DNA of 62,061 bases from Syntrophomonadaceae bacterium (GTDB lineage: Bacteria > Bacillota > Syntrophomonadia > Syntrophomonadales > Syntrophomonadaceae), in contig JAQUXM010000003.1 of the NCBI GenBank assembly GCA_028692415.1, forward strand, positions 1-62,061, in the 5' to 3' direction. The notes under the pieces were generated by a model. That model saw nothing but the letters and a program-made list of their open reading frames with translations. It was not told where the DNA came from and searched no databases. The position numbers and the translations under genes are program-made. Of this stretch, positions 43,139 through 51,679 are shown piece after piece; position 1 is the stretch's first letter; each line of letters begins with the position of its first letter.

Positions 43139-44167
43139 ATGCGGTCTTCCATAGAAATCTCCCGGCCGAATCACTCCCGGCCTTACCTGAAAATCTTTGC
43201 TCTTATTTTAATTTTAAGCTTGATAGCCGTTAGTTTTAAGCCGGCTGCCCAGTTCATCGACTCCCAGGCCGTAAATAGCCTGCGCACCTTATTTCTAAGC
43301 ATAATTCTGGAGTCTCTGCCCTTTTTGCTGCTGGGTGCCATGATCTCTGCCATCCTGGAAGTTCTGGTTTCCGAAGACACCATAGCTCGCCTGCTGCCCC
43401 GGCAAACCCTGCCGGGATTAATGGTTGCCGCTTGTTTGGGTTTGCTATTTCCGCTTTGCGAATGCGGCATAGTAATAATTGCCAGCCGTTTGGCCAGGAA
43501 AAAAGTTCCTCTCCACCTGCTGACGACTTTTATGCTGGCGGTTCCGCTGGTCAATCCCATCGTTATTTTATCAACCAGAATGGCTTTCCCCGACAGCCCC
43601 ATGACCTTTTATCGCATTGCCGGTTCATTATTGCTGGCAATCCTGGTGGGTTATTCGGTGAAAGTGGTTTTAGGACGACAGAATGTGCTTAAGCCATCCA
43701 TCGAATCGGTTCATTCCTGTTCCTGTTGTGAACACCAGCCTGGCGAAGGTATGCTGCATAAACTGGAAGCAATGCTTGTTCACTGTAGTGATGAGTTTTT
43801 CACCATGGGCAGCTTTTTTGTAGCCGGGGCTTTCCTGTCTTCGCTATTCCAAGTAGCAGTTCCCCGGAATCTAATTACGGAAATTGGCAGTGGTTCTTGC
43901 TCGTCCATCGCGGTCATGATGGCGCTGGCTTTTGGCCTTTCACTCTGTTCCAATGCCGATGCTTTTGTGGCCAATGCTTTTAGTTCTTCATTCTCCATGG
44001 GGGCATTAACAACATTTCTTATCTACGGAGCCATGCTTGATTTAAAAAACAGCTTTATGCTGTTCGCTAATTTCAAAGCCCGTTATGTAATAATCTTGTT
44101 TATTCTGGTAACCAGCCTGGTCTTCCTTTACGGCCTGGCTATAAACCATATAGGAGTGATAACTTGA
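43139..44167 (+). CDS. YraQ/DUF318-type permease (YcgR-like)
   Basis: A 342-residue membrane protein with about eight helices. Conserved motifs LGLLFPLCECGIVIIASRLARKKVP and FMLAVPLVNPIVILSTRMAF match the DUF318/ArsP-type permease family. A cytoplasmic loop carries SCSCCEHQPGEG, likely metal-binding. The following gene is its TIGR03943 partner, and the pair resembles Bacillus YcgR-YcgQ. Substrate not established; the zinc-operon context suggests a divalent metal or related ion. Confidence 0.8.
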   Translation: MRSSIEISRPNHSRPYLKIFALILILSLIAVSFKPAAQFIDSQAVNSLRTLFLSIILESLPFLLLGAMISAILEVLVSEDTIARLLPRQTLPGLMVAACLGLLFPLCECGIVIIASRLARKKVPLHLLTTFMLAVPLVNPIVILSTRMAFPDSPMTFYRIAGSLLLAILVGYSVKVVLGRQNVLKPSIESVHSCSCCEHQPGEGMLHKLEAMLVHCSDEFFTMGSFFVAGAFLSSLFQVAVPRNLITEIGSGSCSSIAVMMALAFGLSLCSNADAFVANAFSSSFSMGALTTFLIYGAMLDLKNSFMLFANFKARYVIILFILVTSLVFLYGLAINHIGVIT

Positions 44168-44883
44168 AAAGCATCCAAATAATCCGCGCCGCCATTCTGT
44201 TTGTTTTCGGATATTATATTATCCAGTTGTTGAGCAGCGGAGATATCAGCAAATATATTCACCCCCGCTTTTTACTGGGTTTGCAACTGTCCTGCGGGCT
44301 ATTCTTAATACTCGGTCTGGTTCAACTATGGCAAGTCTATAGGACCGGGCACCACCATCACCCAAATCTTAAACGGGAAGCACTGGCCTGTGCTATTTTG
44401 GCGTTTCCCCTTATCTGTGGCATTTTTAACCCCACAGCCGTTCTGGGTTCCTATATGATTGATAAGAAAGACAGCAATCCAGCCCGCACCATTCCTGTAT
44501 CATCATCCCCCGCTAGCCCAGACGGTTCTTGGGAACCGGTTATCAATGATAATCAATTTTTGGCCGCTATGATGATATTGTACGGCAACCCCGCTGATTA
44601 TCTTAACCGGGATATTGAGTTCACTGCTTTCATTTACCACCAGGACAATTTTCCCAGTGATTGCTTTTTGGCAGCGCGTTTTGGCATTACCTGCTGTGCA
44701 GCCGATGCCCAGGTGACAGGCCTGCTCTGCCATTTTCAGGAGCAGGCAAAACTCCCCCAGGATCAATGGGTAAGGGTTAAAGGCGTGCTTCAGGTTCAAT
44801 CATTTATGTCCTCGGAGGTCCCGATAGTTGAGGTTTCCTCCCTACAGCTTATTGAGCCTCCCAAGAATCCTTATGTCTATTGA
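44164..44883 (+). CDS. TIGR03943-type permease partner (YcgQ-like)
   Basis: A 239-residue protein with N-terminal membrane helices (about 5-25, 35-55, 75-95) and a soluble C-terminal domain (EFTAFIYHQDNFPSDCFLAARFGITCCAADAQVTGLLC). This family accompanies YcgR-type permeases. The TTG start overlaps the permease stop by 4 bp (TTGA), so they are coupled. Confidence 0.82.
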   Translation: MKSIQIIRAAILFVFGYYIIQLLSSGDISKYIHPRFLLGLQLSCGLFLILGLVQLWQVYRTGHHHHPNLKREALACAILAFPLICGIFNPTAVLGSYMIDKKDSNPARTIPVSSSPASPDGSWEPVINDNQFLAAMMILYGNPADYLNRDIEFTAFIYHQDNFPSDCFLAARFGITCCAADAQVTGLLCHFQEQAKLPQDQWVRVKGVLQVQSFMSSEVPIVEVSSLQLIEPPKNPYVY

Positions 44884-45057
44884 AAATTGATTCACGTCCC
44901 CTATCTTTAAACCTGCTCGCATAAATGATAAACAATACCTTAAACCTTTACATTTCAATTGCTAATATTTTACTTAATATTACTTCCGCTTAAGGATAAT
45001 TTAATGTTTCTTTGTTAATATGGCTTTAACAGTAAAATTTAGGAGGTTTTGTTTCAC

Positions 45058-45219
45058 GTGAAACTTTCCAAGCAAGACCTTTCTCTCCTCGTTATGGCGA
45101 TATTTATGCTTATCCTTTTCCTATTGTCCAGCATCTGCACTAAGAGCAGTAACGACAGCCTGCTAGGATTCGAAGAAATAAAAGCACCCTGTGTTCACCA
45201 GCTTTTGATGCTTGCGTGA
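45058..45219 (+). CDS. Small hypothetical single-TM protein
   Basis: A 53-residue frame starting GTG, with AGGAGG at 45041-45046 (11-nt spacing). It reads KLSKQDLSLLVMAIFMLILFLLSSICT, a clear membrane helix, then a soluble tail. It ends inside the terminator hairpin at 45183-45231. No family recognised, so it may be fortuitous. Confidence 0.5.
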   Translation: MKLSKQDLSLLVMAIFMLILFLLSSICTKSSNDSLLGFEEIKAPCVHQLLMLA

Positions 45220-45231
45220 ATACAGGGTGCT
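45183..45231. terminator. Bidirectional terminator hairpin
   Basis: AGCACCCTGT pairs with ACAGGGTGCT, and TTCAC with GTGAA within the loop. It separates the permease cluster (+) from dodecin (-). Confidence 0.8.
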
Positions 45232-45248
45232 CAAATAAAATTTCAAGC

Positions 45249-45443
45249 TTAACCCAGATAAGCTATTTTAATATTAGCCTTGTACTCGACAATCTTGTTG
45301 TCGGCACAATCAGCCGTCCAGTTGTATACCTCAACACCGGTAATATTAGTCAAGTCCCGGGAAGCTTCGCTGACCGCGTTTTCAATCGCATCCTGCCAGC
45401 TTCTTCTTGATTCCCCTACGAATTCTGCAACTTTTACCTGCAA
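45249..45443 (-). CDS. Dodecin-family protein
   Basis: A 64-residue protein matching dodecin (KVAEFVGESRRSWQDAIENAVSEASRDLTNITGVEVYNWTADCADNKIVEYKANIKIAYLG), a dodecameric flavin-storage or small-ligand-binding protein. Start TTG 45443 follows GGGGG at 45451-45455. A longer in-frame reading to 45566 has no ribosome-binding site. It faces the terminator shared with the permease cluster. Confidence 0.9.
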   Translation of the reverse strand: MQVKVAEFVGESRRSWQDAIENAVSEASRDLTNITGVEVYNWTADCADNKIVEYKANIKIAYLG

Positions 45444-45566
45444 ACTAAAACCCCCTTTTTTATTAATAATATTATTCTGGATTGCAAGGGGATCTTTTAT
45501 ACAAACAAAATAACGGATACTTGAATTTATTGAATCTCCAAAAATAGAGGTTAGGGACACAAGCAT

Positions 45567-45725
45567 TCCATTAAAACGTGAAATGAACTTTGAAAACTAA
45601 AACCCCCGATATGATTTAAGGGTGTCAGCAAAAACGCACAAAAATAAACGAGCCCAGGGAGCTTTCCGCAGTGCTATATAGACATATGGTCTTCGCCCTT
45701 CTGCGCATTGTCATATTCCTTTCAT
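45567..45725. other. Intergenic
   Basis: A short gap between dodecin and ResC genes, with no gene seen. Confidence 0.35.
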
Positions 45726-46508
45726 TTATGCATAACTATGCAGACCCAATATCAGATAATTGACCCCGAAGAAAGTAAAAAGCACCAGGATAAAGCCAGC
45801 CAACACCATAATATTGGCTCTCTTCCCCTGCCATTTCCGACTTTTATGCAAGTGAAAGTATAACGCATAGATTATCCAGGTAACCCCAGCCCAGGTTTCC
45901 TTGGGGTCCCAACTCCAGTACCTGCCCCAAGCTTGTTCGGCCCAAATTGCTCCAAGCACAATGGTCAGCGTTAACATAGCAAAACTAAACGAATTAATTT
46001 TATATATCCAAGAGTTACCTTTCGTTTCTTTGTTTTTTAATAATTCAATAGCAGCTAATCCTGCAGCCACGGCAAAACCAGCATATGCAAAAACAGCTGT
46101 TAGTACGTGGCTGGTAAGCCAGGGACTCTTTAATGCAGGCATAAGTGGGTGTGTTTCGAGCAATTGGTTTGGCATCAGGATGATAATCGAAGCAATGAGA
46201 ATGACGGCTATTCCCATTACTACGCCACCGGCGCTATTGACTTTACTTTTCACTTCGTACCAAAGATAAATTAGTACAGTGAAACCGGCGAAAGACAATA
46301 TAAATTCAGATCCATTTACTAGAGGTAATCGTCCAGTGTATAGTATTCGCATTATTAGTGCCAATAAATTAACGACAAACCCAATAGCAGAAATTTTAAA
46401 AGCAGCGTTGGAAAATATCACATTTTGTTGCCCAACAAAATAACTAATAGCGGCTAAAGTGTATAACAACAATGACAAGTAAAGAAATAATTGAATGAAT
46501 AAAATCAT
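45726..46508 (-). CDS. Cytochrome c biogenesis protein (ResC/CcsA-type)
   Basis: A 260-residue membrane protein with about eight helices and the heme-handling WWD-type motif (WGRYWSWDPKETWAGVTWIIYALYFH). Acts with ResB to attach heme to CXXCH motifs of exported cytochromes. The start overlaps the ResB stop by 4 bp. Last gene of the apparent reductase operon. Confidence 0.93.
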   Translation of the reverse strand: MILFIQLFLYLSLLLYTLAAISYFVGQQNVIFSNAAFKISAIGFVVNLLALIMRILYTGRLPLVNGSEFILSFAGFTVLIYLWYEVKSKVNSAGGVVMGIAVILIASIIILMPNQLLETHPLMPALKSPWLTSHVLTAVFAYAGFAVAAGLAAIELLKNKETKGNSWIYKINSFSFAMLTLTIVLGAIWAEQAWGRYWSWDPKETWAGVTWIIYALYFHLHKSRKWQGKRANIMVLAGFILVLFTFFGVNYLILGLHSYA

Positions 46509-47467
46509 TTACTTTTCCTCCTCATAAGCAGGGGGCAACACGAACCAACCATCAGCAAAATACCGCCCGCAGCTGCTATAGGCAGCCCGGGGTCTTGTTT
46601 TAACCCCAAACCCGTATAATACTCTATTCCACTTAGGGTAACGAAGCTTACAGTATCAATTTCAATCTTATCCGCAATAGATCCAATCCCGGCTTTGATT
46701 AATGAATTGTTTTGATAAATTGCATATATTACCTTCGGGTTATCGGGCCTGGTAGTACGTGATATCATCCCATAGCGAGGATCGTAATTGGGGATGTACC
46801 TGACAAACTTGAGACTCTTATCTGAACCCTCAAATTGGAGGACATCGCCTTCTCTTAATGTCTTCTTGGTAACTGCCCGCGAATCGGATTCAGTTTGAAC
46901 CTTCAGCAAATAGCCAAATGTCTGTTGATAAACTTTTACTCCGTTATAAGCCAAAGGATTGTTTACACTAATCGTGAACTCTTGTGAATCCCCTAATTCT
47001 TTGATCAGACTGACCTTAGAGAAATATTGACAAGGAGAGCCATCCGGATTAAATTCAATATAAAACTCATTAAGCTTAATCTTCAACGGATCATTATCGG
47101 ACAATACATCAGATAGATTAATAACTTCACCATTAGTCATGCTAATGTCTGCTTTTTGGCCGATTAAAGAATTAACCGTCCCACCAATAAGAATGAGCAC
47201 AATACCTGCATGAAGGATGATAACGCCTATTCGTTTAACACCCCCCTTTTCTTTCCCAAGTGAAACAGTCTGCCAAAATGTCTTGGCTTGACGGATAGTG
47301 CATAAAGACATATTCAGGAGTAAGAGAAGCAAACCGGCTTGAAATATATATGATTGAAAAAAAGTATCAGGGAAAAAAGTAGATCCCATGGCTGAAGTAA
47401 CACCAATAATGATTAATATATATAAACCCATTTTCATCGAGGAAATATAAGCATAAATCTTTCGCAT
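46505..47467 (-). CDS. Cytochrome c biogenesis protein (ResB-type)
   Basis: A 320-residue protein with about four membrane helices and an extracytoplasmic region; matches the ResB/Ccs1 family (MRKIYAYISSMKMGLYILIIIGVTSAMGSTFFP). ATG 47467 is preceded by GAGGGG. A longer in-frame start at 47542 lies inside repeat R8 and is rejected. Confidence 0.9.
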   Translation of the reverse strand: MRKIYAYISSMKMGLYILIIIGVTSAMGSTFFPDTFFQSYIFQAGLLLLLLNMSLCTIRQAKTFWQTVSLGKEKGGVKRIGVIILHAGIVLILIGGTVNSLIGQKADISMTNGEVINLSDVLSDNDPLKIKLNEFYIEFNPDGSPCQYFSKVSLIKELGDSQEFTISVNNPLAYNGVKVYQQTFGYLLKVQTESDSRAVTKKTLREGDVLQFEGSDKSLKFVRYIPNYDPRYGMISRTTRPDNPKVIYAIYQNNSLIKAGIGSIADKIEIDTVSFVTLSGIEYYTGLGLKQDPGLPIAAAGGILLMVGSCCPLLMRRKSK

Positions 47468-47502
47468 AGGCCTGATTCCCCTCAATTCTATAGAAAGTCT
47501 TT

Positions 47503-47638
47503 TTAAGCATCGGCAGAAGCTGCAGAGCAGTATCTTCCGCACCGCTGCAGTGAGGCGGGAGCTTAGAACCCGCGCCTGTTTTATTAATAGGAACCCGACC
47601 GCTTAAAGAAGCGGAGGACATCTTTTCGCCTCGTTATA
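47503..47638 (+). repeat. Dispersed repeat R8, long form, between resB and nrfD
   Basis: It starts TTAAGCATCGGCAGAAGCTG, with AACCCGCGCCTGTTTTATTAA, CCGCTTAAAGAAGCGG, and ends TCGCCTCGTTATAA. It is transcribed inside the operon on the reverse strand and supplies the nrfD stop codon. Confidence 0.92.
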
Positions 47639-48578
47639 AAATGCTTACCCCGTCCCACAACGGGAGTGCAGAGAAGAGTATTAACGCTCTAAGGGCCAAC
47701 CCAGCGATTAGGACAGCCACATCGGTAAATTTATTGAGATAAGAATGATGTCCATTTTCTGAAGCCGCAGCTTGTTCAGTATTGGAAAAATCTATTTGAG
47801 TCAAATGCAATTTGCTTTCTTTTCTGGCTTTAATGAACTGTAGCAGATACACAATTAATGGAATGATCAGTCCTAAACCAACAAAGTATCCCCAGAAAAC
47901 GATAGCATAGCGACCGATTAAAACTATTTTGGCTGATTCTACTCCAATAGGCCCGTTTATTCCCATCAGCATGGTGCCAAAGAAGATGGTGGCAATAATA
48001 AGTTCCAAGCCAACAACGCCTAAATGAACTTGCCCTTCCCGGCCTTCATTAATACTTCCCTTTTCAACCAGAGGAGCGAGCAAGCAGGTAGCAGATAATC
48101 CAGTCGATAATCCTGAAACAACAAATAAAAAGGGCATAACCGGGCTATTCCAGAAAGGAACCGCATCTACCACGGATAGCAAAAGTCCGGAGTAAGTTCC
48201 TGTAGCCAGAGCTAACACTGTACCTGCCCAGGTCAAAGCTGCCGGTATTTTAATATGTTTAAAAACTGCGTACCCTTTAATCACTCCAACTATGATAAAG
48301 GCTGAAAGGATATATACACCCCAGGTCATAACCGACTGCACATTTAAAATAAGTCTGATGAGAAGCCAGGGCTGGTGAAAACCTTGCCCGAGGTCAAGCA
48401 CCAAAAGTGATGTACCAATTGCTACGAGGGGACCGGAAAGATAATAACCGGCGCGGGCAAGACTTGAATTCTTACCGAGCCAACCTTTTTCTGCTGCAAA
48501 GGAAGTCAAATATGCCCCCGATCCGAGTCCGCCTAAAAACAAATATATAACTATGAGCCAATGCCAATGTATTTCCAT
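47634..48578 (-). CDS. NrfD-type membrane quinol oxidoreductase subunit
   Basis: A 314-residue protein with about eight to ten helices of the NrfD/PsrC family (WHWLIVIYLFLGGLGSGAYLTSF). It should pass electrons from quinol to the adjacent ferredoxin subunit. Its stop codon (47634-47636) lies in the repeat's TATAACGA end. Part of the reductase operon. Confidence 0.9.
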   Translation of the reverse strand: MEIHWHWLIVIYLFLGGLGSGAYLTSFAAEKGWLGKNSSLARAGYYLSGPLVAIGTSLLVLDLGQGFHQPWLLIRLILNVQSVMTWGVYILSAFIIVGVIKGYAVFKHIKIPAALTWAGTVLALATGTYSGLLLSVVDAVPFWNSPVMPFLFVVSGLSTGLSATCLLAPLVEKGSINEGREGQVHLGVVGLELIIATIFFGTMLMGINGPIGVESAKIVLIGRYAIVFWGYFVGLGLIIPLIVYLLQFIKARKESKLHLTQIDFSNTEQAAASENGHHSYLNKFTDVAVLIAGLALRALILFSALPLWDGVSIL

Positions 48579-48608
48579 ATTGAATAAACCTCCTCTTTGG
48601 CATAATAA

Positions 48609-49268
48609 CTAGGCTTTGGGTATGATAACCCATGAAGGTTTTGTTATCTTGGGATCGGGTAACCCCTTGGGTTGTTCAGTGTAAGCAGCGGCTGTCCTCA
48701 ATTCGATAAGTTTTCCATAGGATAGAGCACCGGTCGGACATGCTGATATACAGGCCGGCTGTTCTCCATTCTCCAGTCTTTCATAGCAAAAACTGCATTT
48801 TGAGATTCTGCCTGTATGCTCACTGAATTGGGGAGCGTGATAGGGACATACGTATAGGCAATACTTGCATCCTACACATTTATCCGGGTCGTGAATAACT
48901 ATTCCATCTTTTTCACGCTTCGTATACGCTTTTACAGGACAGGCTGTTACGCAAGCCGGTTCCTCACAATGATTACAGCTGATAGAAAGATGTATTCGGT
49001 CTTTCTCAAATTGCAGCACCCGGCGCCACATCGTGCCTTCTTCCCAATTGTTGGTTTTCTTGCATGCAGCCATACAAGAACGACAGCCAATACACAATTC
49101 TTGATTGAACACAAAGCCTATTTGGTTTGGGTTTTGAGGAATATCCTGTCCGTTATCTGCTCCTGCCATTAGGATGGGGTGTAGTCCAGTGGCTATCGTA
49201 GCCGTTGCCAAAGCTCCAATTTTTAACAGCTTACGACGGCTGATGCTTTTACGCTCTGGGCTATCCAT
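48609..49268 (-). CDS. NrfC/DmsB-type 4Fe-4S ferredoxin subunit
   Basis: A 219-residue protein with four 4Fe-4S motif sets (CIGCRSCMAACKKTNNW; CNHCEEPACVTACPVKA; CVGCKYCLYVCPYHAP; CSFCYERLENGEQPACISACPTGA). A twin-arginine-like signal (SRRKLLKIG) and hydrophobic segment indicate export. It should link the NrfD subunit to the flavoprotein or cytochrome. Confidence 0.92.
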   Translation of the reverse strand: MDSPERKSISRRKLLKIGALATATIATGLHPILMAGADNGQDIPQNPNQIGFVFNQELCIGCRSCMAACKKTNNWEEGTMWRRVLQFEKDRIHLSISCNHCEEPACVTACPVKAYTKREKDGIVIHDPDKCVGCKYCLYVCPYHAPQFSEHTGRISKCSFCYERLENGEQPACISACPTGALSYGKLIELRTAAAYTEQPKGLPDPKITKPSWVIIPKA

Positions 49269-49305
49269 ATCAATACAACTCCTTTCCGGTTTAGTAACGT
49301 AATAT

Positions 49306-49373
49306 TATAACGAGGCAAAAAGATGTCCCCCGCCTCGTTGCAGCGGTGTTTTGCTTGTTTCCGATGCTATAAA
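49306..49373 (-). repeat. Dispersed repeat R9, short form
   Basis: Read on the minus strand: TATAGCATCGGAAACAAGCA, ACACCGCTGCAACGAGGCGG, then GGGACATCTTTTTGCCTCGTTAT. About 68 bp, upstream of the NrfC-like gene. Confidence 0.85.
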
Positions 49374-49419
49374 CTAACCGTCTAGTTGTTTATCTCCAGA
49401 TGGTTTAACTACTTAAGTT

Positions 49420-49450
49420 AAATGCCCCTCTCTGCATGAGAGGGGCATTT
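49420..49450 (-). terminator. Hairpin terminator of the flavoprotein gene
   Basis: AAATGCCCCTCTC TGCAT GAGAGGGGCATTT, a perfect 13-bp hairpin 17 bp beyond the flavoprotein stop. It likely attenuates read-through to the ferredoxin subunit. Confidence 0.8.
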
Positions 49451-49466
49451 ACAGAAAGGGGTACGC

Positions 49467-50981
49467 TTATGCTTGTTCTTTAGCCGCTTCTTGCCCGGCA
49501 ATTCGTCCGAAAACGATACAATCTGTAATTGCACAACTACCTAAACGAACAGCCCCATGAGTTCCGCCGGTAACTTCACCGGCAGCATAAAAACCTTTAA
49601 TGGGTTCATAGTCCTGGTTGGTTACCTGGCTCTTTAAGTTAGTTACTAAACCACCCATAGTGTGATGAACTTTTGGCCATAGCCTTGCGACGTAGAATGG
49701 AGCTTTTTGTGTGGGGCCGGCGCCTTTCTGAATGAGGCAGTCAAAATCTTCATCCTTCCCATTAGTTACGAAGGAGTTCCAGCGCTTAATCTCAGCAAGG
49801 AAAGGCTCGACAGGAATCTCATAGGCTGTCGCAATTTCTTCAAGAGTATTATATTCTTTAATAACACCGCTCTTCAGCCCGCCATTCAATGTTTTAGGCA
49901 CAATCTGACGTGCTACCGCATCTGCATCACCGATAACAATTGTAACCCGGTTTAGAGCCAGCATAGAATCAGCTCTTACCTTACGGTTTCCGGTCTCATT
50001 GACAAAACGCTTTCCAGTCTTGGGGTCGATCATTAGGCCATGTCCAACCAGACGTTCACAGAATTGCGGTGTATAACCAAAGCCCTTTTCGTCAGGGCTG
50101 GTCCACGGGCCTAGTTGGATCCAATCCATATGGACATCCATTGCGTCTAGTTTAAGGGCTTCACGCAGTGCTTCACCGGTTGCTCCTTGATGGTTTGTAC
50201 TGGTCAATTCATCCGTCAGGCGAGGTTCGTGAATGGTTCTCATTTTTACATCATTGGAAAAACCACCCGATGCCAGGACAACGGCTTTATTGGCCTTCAA
50301 GAATACCGCCGTTCCGCTGGCTTCATCACCAATTTTATATCCATCCCGCGCTTCAATACCGGTTACTCTGCCTGCTTCGTTTTCAATAAATTCTACCAGT
50401 TTTACGCCGGTCTTGATTTCTACACCGAGTTCTTTGAGCTTGGCAACCTGAGCCTTAATAATATCTGCCCCTGTGGCATTAGCTGTAGTATTAGTTCTTG
50501 GCACCGAATGACCACCATGGAAGTTTAATTTTGTAAACTGGACTCCGAGACCAGTACACCATTCTACGGCTTCTAATGATTTTTCAGCAAGCATTTTGAC
50601 CTTATCGACATGATTGTAATTTAACCCGGCCTTCAACATATCCGCTACCATAAGATCGACACTATCCTCAACCCCGGCTTCTTTTTGAAGCTTGGTGCCA
50701 ACCGCAGCCATGTCTCCGCCATTGATCGCGGAATTGCCGCCAGTTGTTGGCATTTTATCAACAACCAAAACTTTTGCGCCGGCAGCTTTTGCCTCAATCG
50801 CTGCCGCCAGACCTGCAAAACCTGTACCAATCACTAATACGTCGGTTTCTTCGGTCCATTTGATATTACCGTTTTCAGAAGTTTCTGTTGAGCAGCCTGC
50901 AAGTACACTTCCACCTGCTATAGCAACACCGGCAATACCAACTGTTTTAATAAAGTCTCTTCTTCCAACAATTTTGTACAT
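49467..50981 (-). CDS. Exported FAD-dependent fumarate-reductase-like flavoprotein
   Basis: A 504-residue protein. N-terminal RRDFIKTVGIAGVAIAGGSVLAGC is a twin-arginine and lipobox signal, so it is anchored outside the membrane. FAD-binding motif is DVLVIGTGFAGLAAAIEAKAAGAKVLVVDK; substrate-site motifs are GGHSVPRTNT, HHTMGG and HGAVRLGSCAITD, which retain the His and Arg of fumarate-type reductases. No heme domain is fused; electrons probably come from the tetraheme cytochrome encoded next. The electron acceptor is unknown (fumarate, urocanate, methacrylate or another enoate are candidates). Confidence 0.85.
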   Translation of the reverse strand: MYKIVGRRDFIKTVGIAGVAIAGGSVLAGCSTETSENGNIKWTEETDVLVIGTGFAGLAAAIEAKAAGAKVLVVDKMPTTGGNSAINGGDMAAVGTKLQKEAGVEDSVDLMVADMLKAGLNYNHVDKVKMLAEKSLEAVEWCTGLGVQFTKLNFHGGHSVPRTNTTANATGADIIKAQVAKLKELGVEIKTGVKLVEFIENEAGRVTGIEARDGYKIGDEASGTAVFLKANKAVVLASGGFSNDVKMRTIHEPRLTDELTSTNHQGATGEALREALKLDAMDVHMDWIQLGPWTSPDEKGFGYTPQFCERLVGHGLMIDPKTGKRFVNETGNRKVRADSMLALNRVTIVIGDADAVARQIVPKTLNGGLKSGVIKEYNTLEEIATAYEIPVEPFLAEIKRWNSFVTNGKDEDFDCLIQKGAGPTQKAPFYVARLWPKVHHTMGGLVTNLKSQVTNQDYEPIKGFYAAGEVTGGTHGAVRLGSCAITDCIVFGRIAGQEAAKEQA

Positions 50982-51031
50982 ATTCTGACCCTCCCTTTTT
51001 AATATAAGATTTTTTGAAACCTTGAATTACC

Positions 51032-51481
51032 TTATTTAAGCCAACTTGGACCTAAATCTTCCATCCAATCAAAAGTGTGACACTCAGCACACATAAGTTT
51101 CGATTCTTGATGAACCTGATGACACATTGTGCAGTCCATATCTTCATAGTGAGGAGATTCATGAGGATTTGGTTCCAGATTCTGAGTTAAAGTTGCGAGA
51201 CCTTCATAATTTTGAGAATGGCAAGCCAAACACTGATCAGTAGCTACTTCCTTTTGGGGCTCGTTTGAACCAATACTGATATGACATTGAAAGCATTCCA
51301 ATCCATTGTCTGAACCATTATGGTTTAATAAAGTATCTTCCTGCTGTATCAACTCTTGATATGTATTTTTAGCTTCCTCCTGGCTGTTTAATGATGCATA
51401 TAATCCTGAAGATGCCAATAAAACAAATAAAACGATCAAAAGATTTAAGAAAAGCACCTTCTTTGAGTCCAATTTCTTCAT
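51032..51481 (-). CDS. Small tetraheme c-type cytochrome
   Basis: A 149-residue protein with an N-terminal membrane anchor (about residues 8-28) and four CXXCH motifs (CFQCH, CLACH, CTMCH, CAECH). It should sit on the outer face and shuttle electrons from the NrfD/ferredoxin pair to the flavoprotein. First gene of the apparent operon, preceded by a MerR-type promoter. Confidence 0.92.
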   Translation of the reverse strand: MKKLDSKKVLFLNLLIVLFVLLASSGLYASLNSQEEAKNTYQELIQQEDTLLNHNGSDNGLECFQCHISIGSNEPQKEVATDQCLACHSQNYEGLATLTQNLEPNPHESPHYEDMDCTMCHQVHQESKLMCAECHTFDWMEDLGPSWLK

Positions 51482-51518
51482 TGCTTTCCCTCCCTGAAGT
51501 GTGAAATATAGACAATTA

Positions 51519-51538
51519 ATGGTTTCTTCCGATGTTTA
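51519..51538 (-). repeat. Dispersed repeat remnant, left end only
   Basis: The reverse complement reads TTTAAACATCGGAAGAAAC, identical to the left end of R5/R6. The rest of the element is absent. Confidence 0.5.
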
Positions 51539-51564
51539 AAACTGTTTTTACATTATCTATACTG

Positions 51565-51595
51565 ATGTTAATTGCCATAGTTACTATCGAGTCAA
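51565..51595 (-). promoter_or_regulatory. MerR-type promoter of the reductase operon
   Basis: On the minus strand TTGACT, a 19-bp spacer and TAACAT. The spacer contains ATAGTAACTAT, a dyad characteristic of MerR-regulated promoters, which have an unusually long spacer. The same dyad occurs upstream of the merR gene (52512-52524). Confidence 0.75.
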
Positions 51596-51625
51596 CATCT
51601 ATTGCTATAAAAACTGCAAAAAAAA

Positions 51626-51662
51626 GCACCTTCCTGGTTCCGCACTCGAAACAGGAAAGTGC
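51626..51662 (-). terminator. Rho-independent terminator of the merR gene
   Basis: On the minus strand GCACTTTCCTG pairs with CAGGAAGGTGC, followed by eight T. It lies just beyond the MerR stop. Confidence 0.85.
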
Positions 51663-51679
51663 CCTCGTTTTATATAGCA

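Noticed and set aside
45444-45566. Long N-terminal extension of dodecin
   Set aside because: Dodecins are about 65-70 residues and a good GGGGG site supports the TTG at 45443.
47468-47542. Upstream extension of ResB to 47542
   Set aside because: The extra residues come from repeat R8 and no Shine-Dalgarno supports them; the ATG at 47467 fits the family start.
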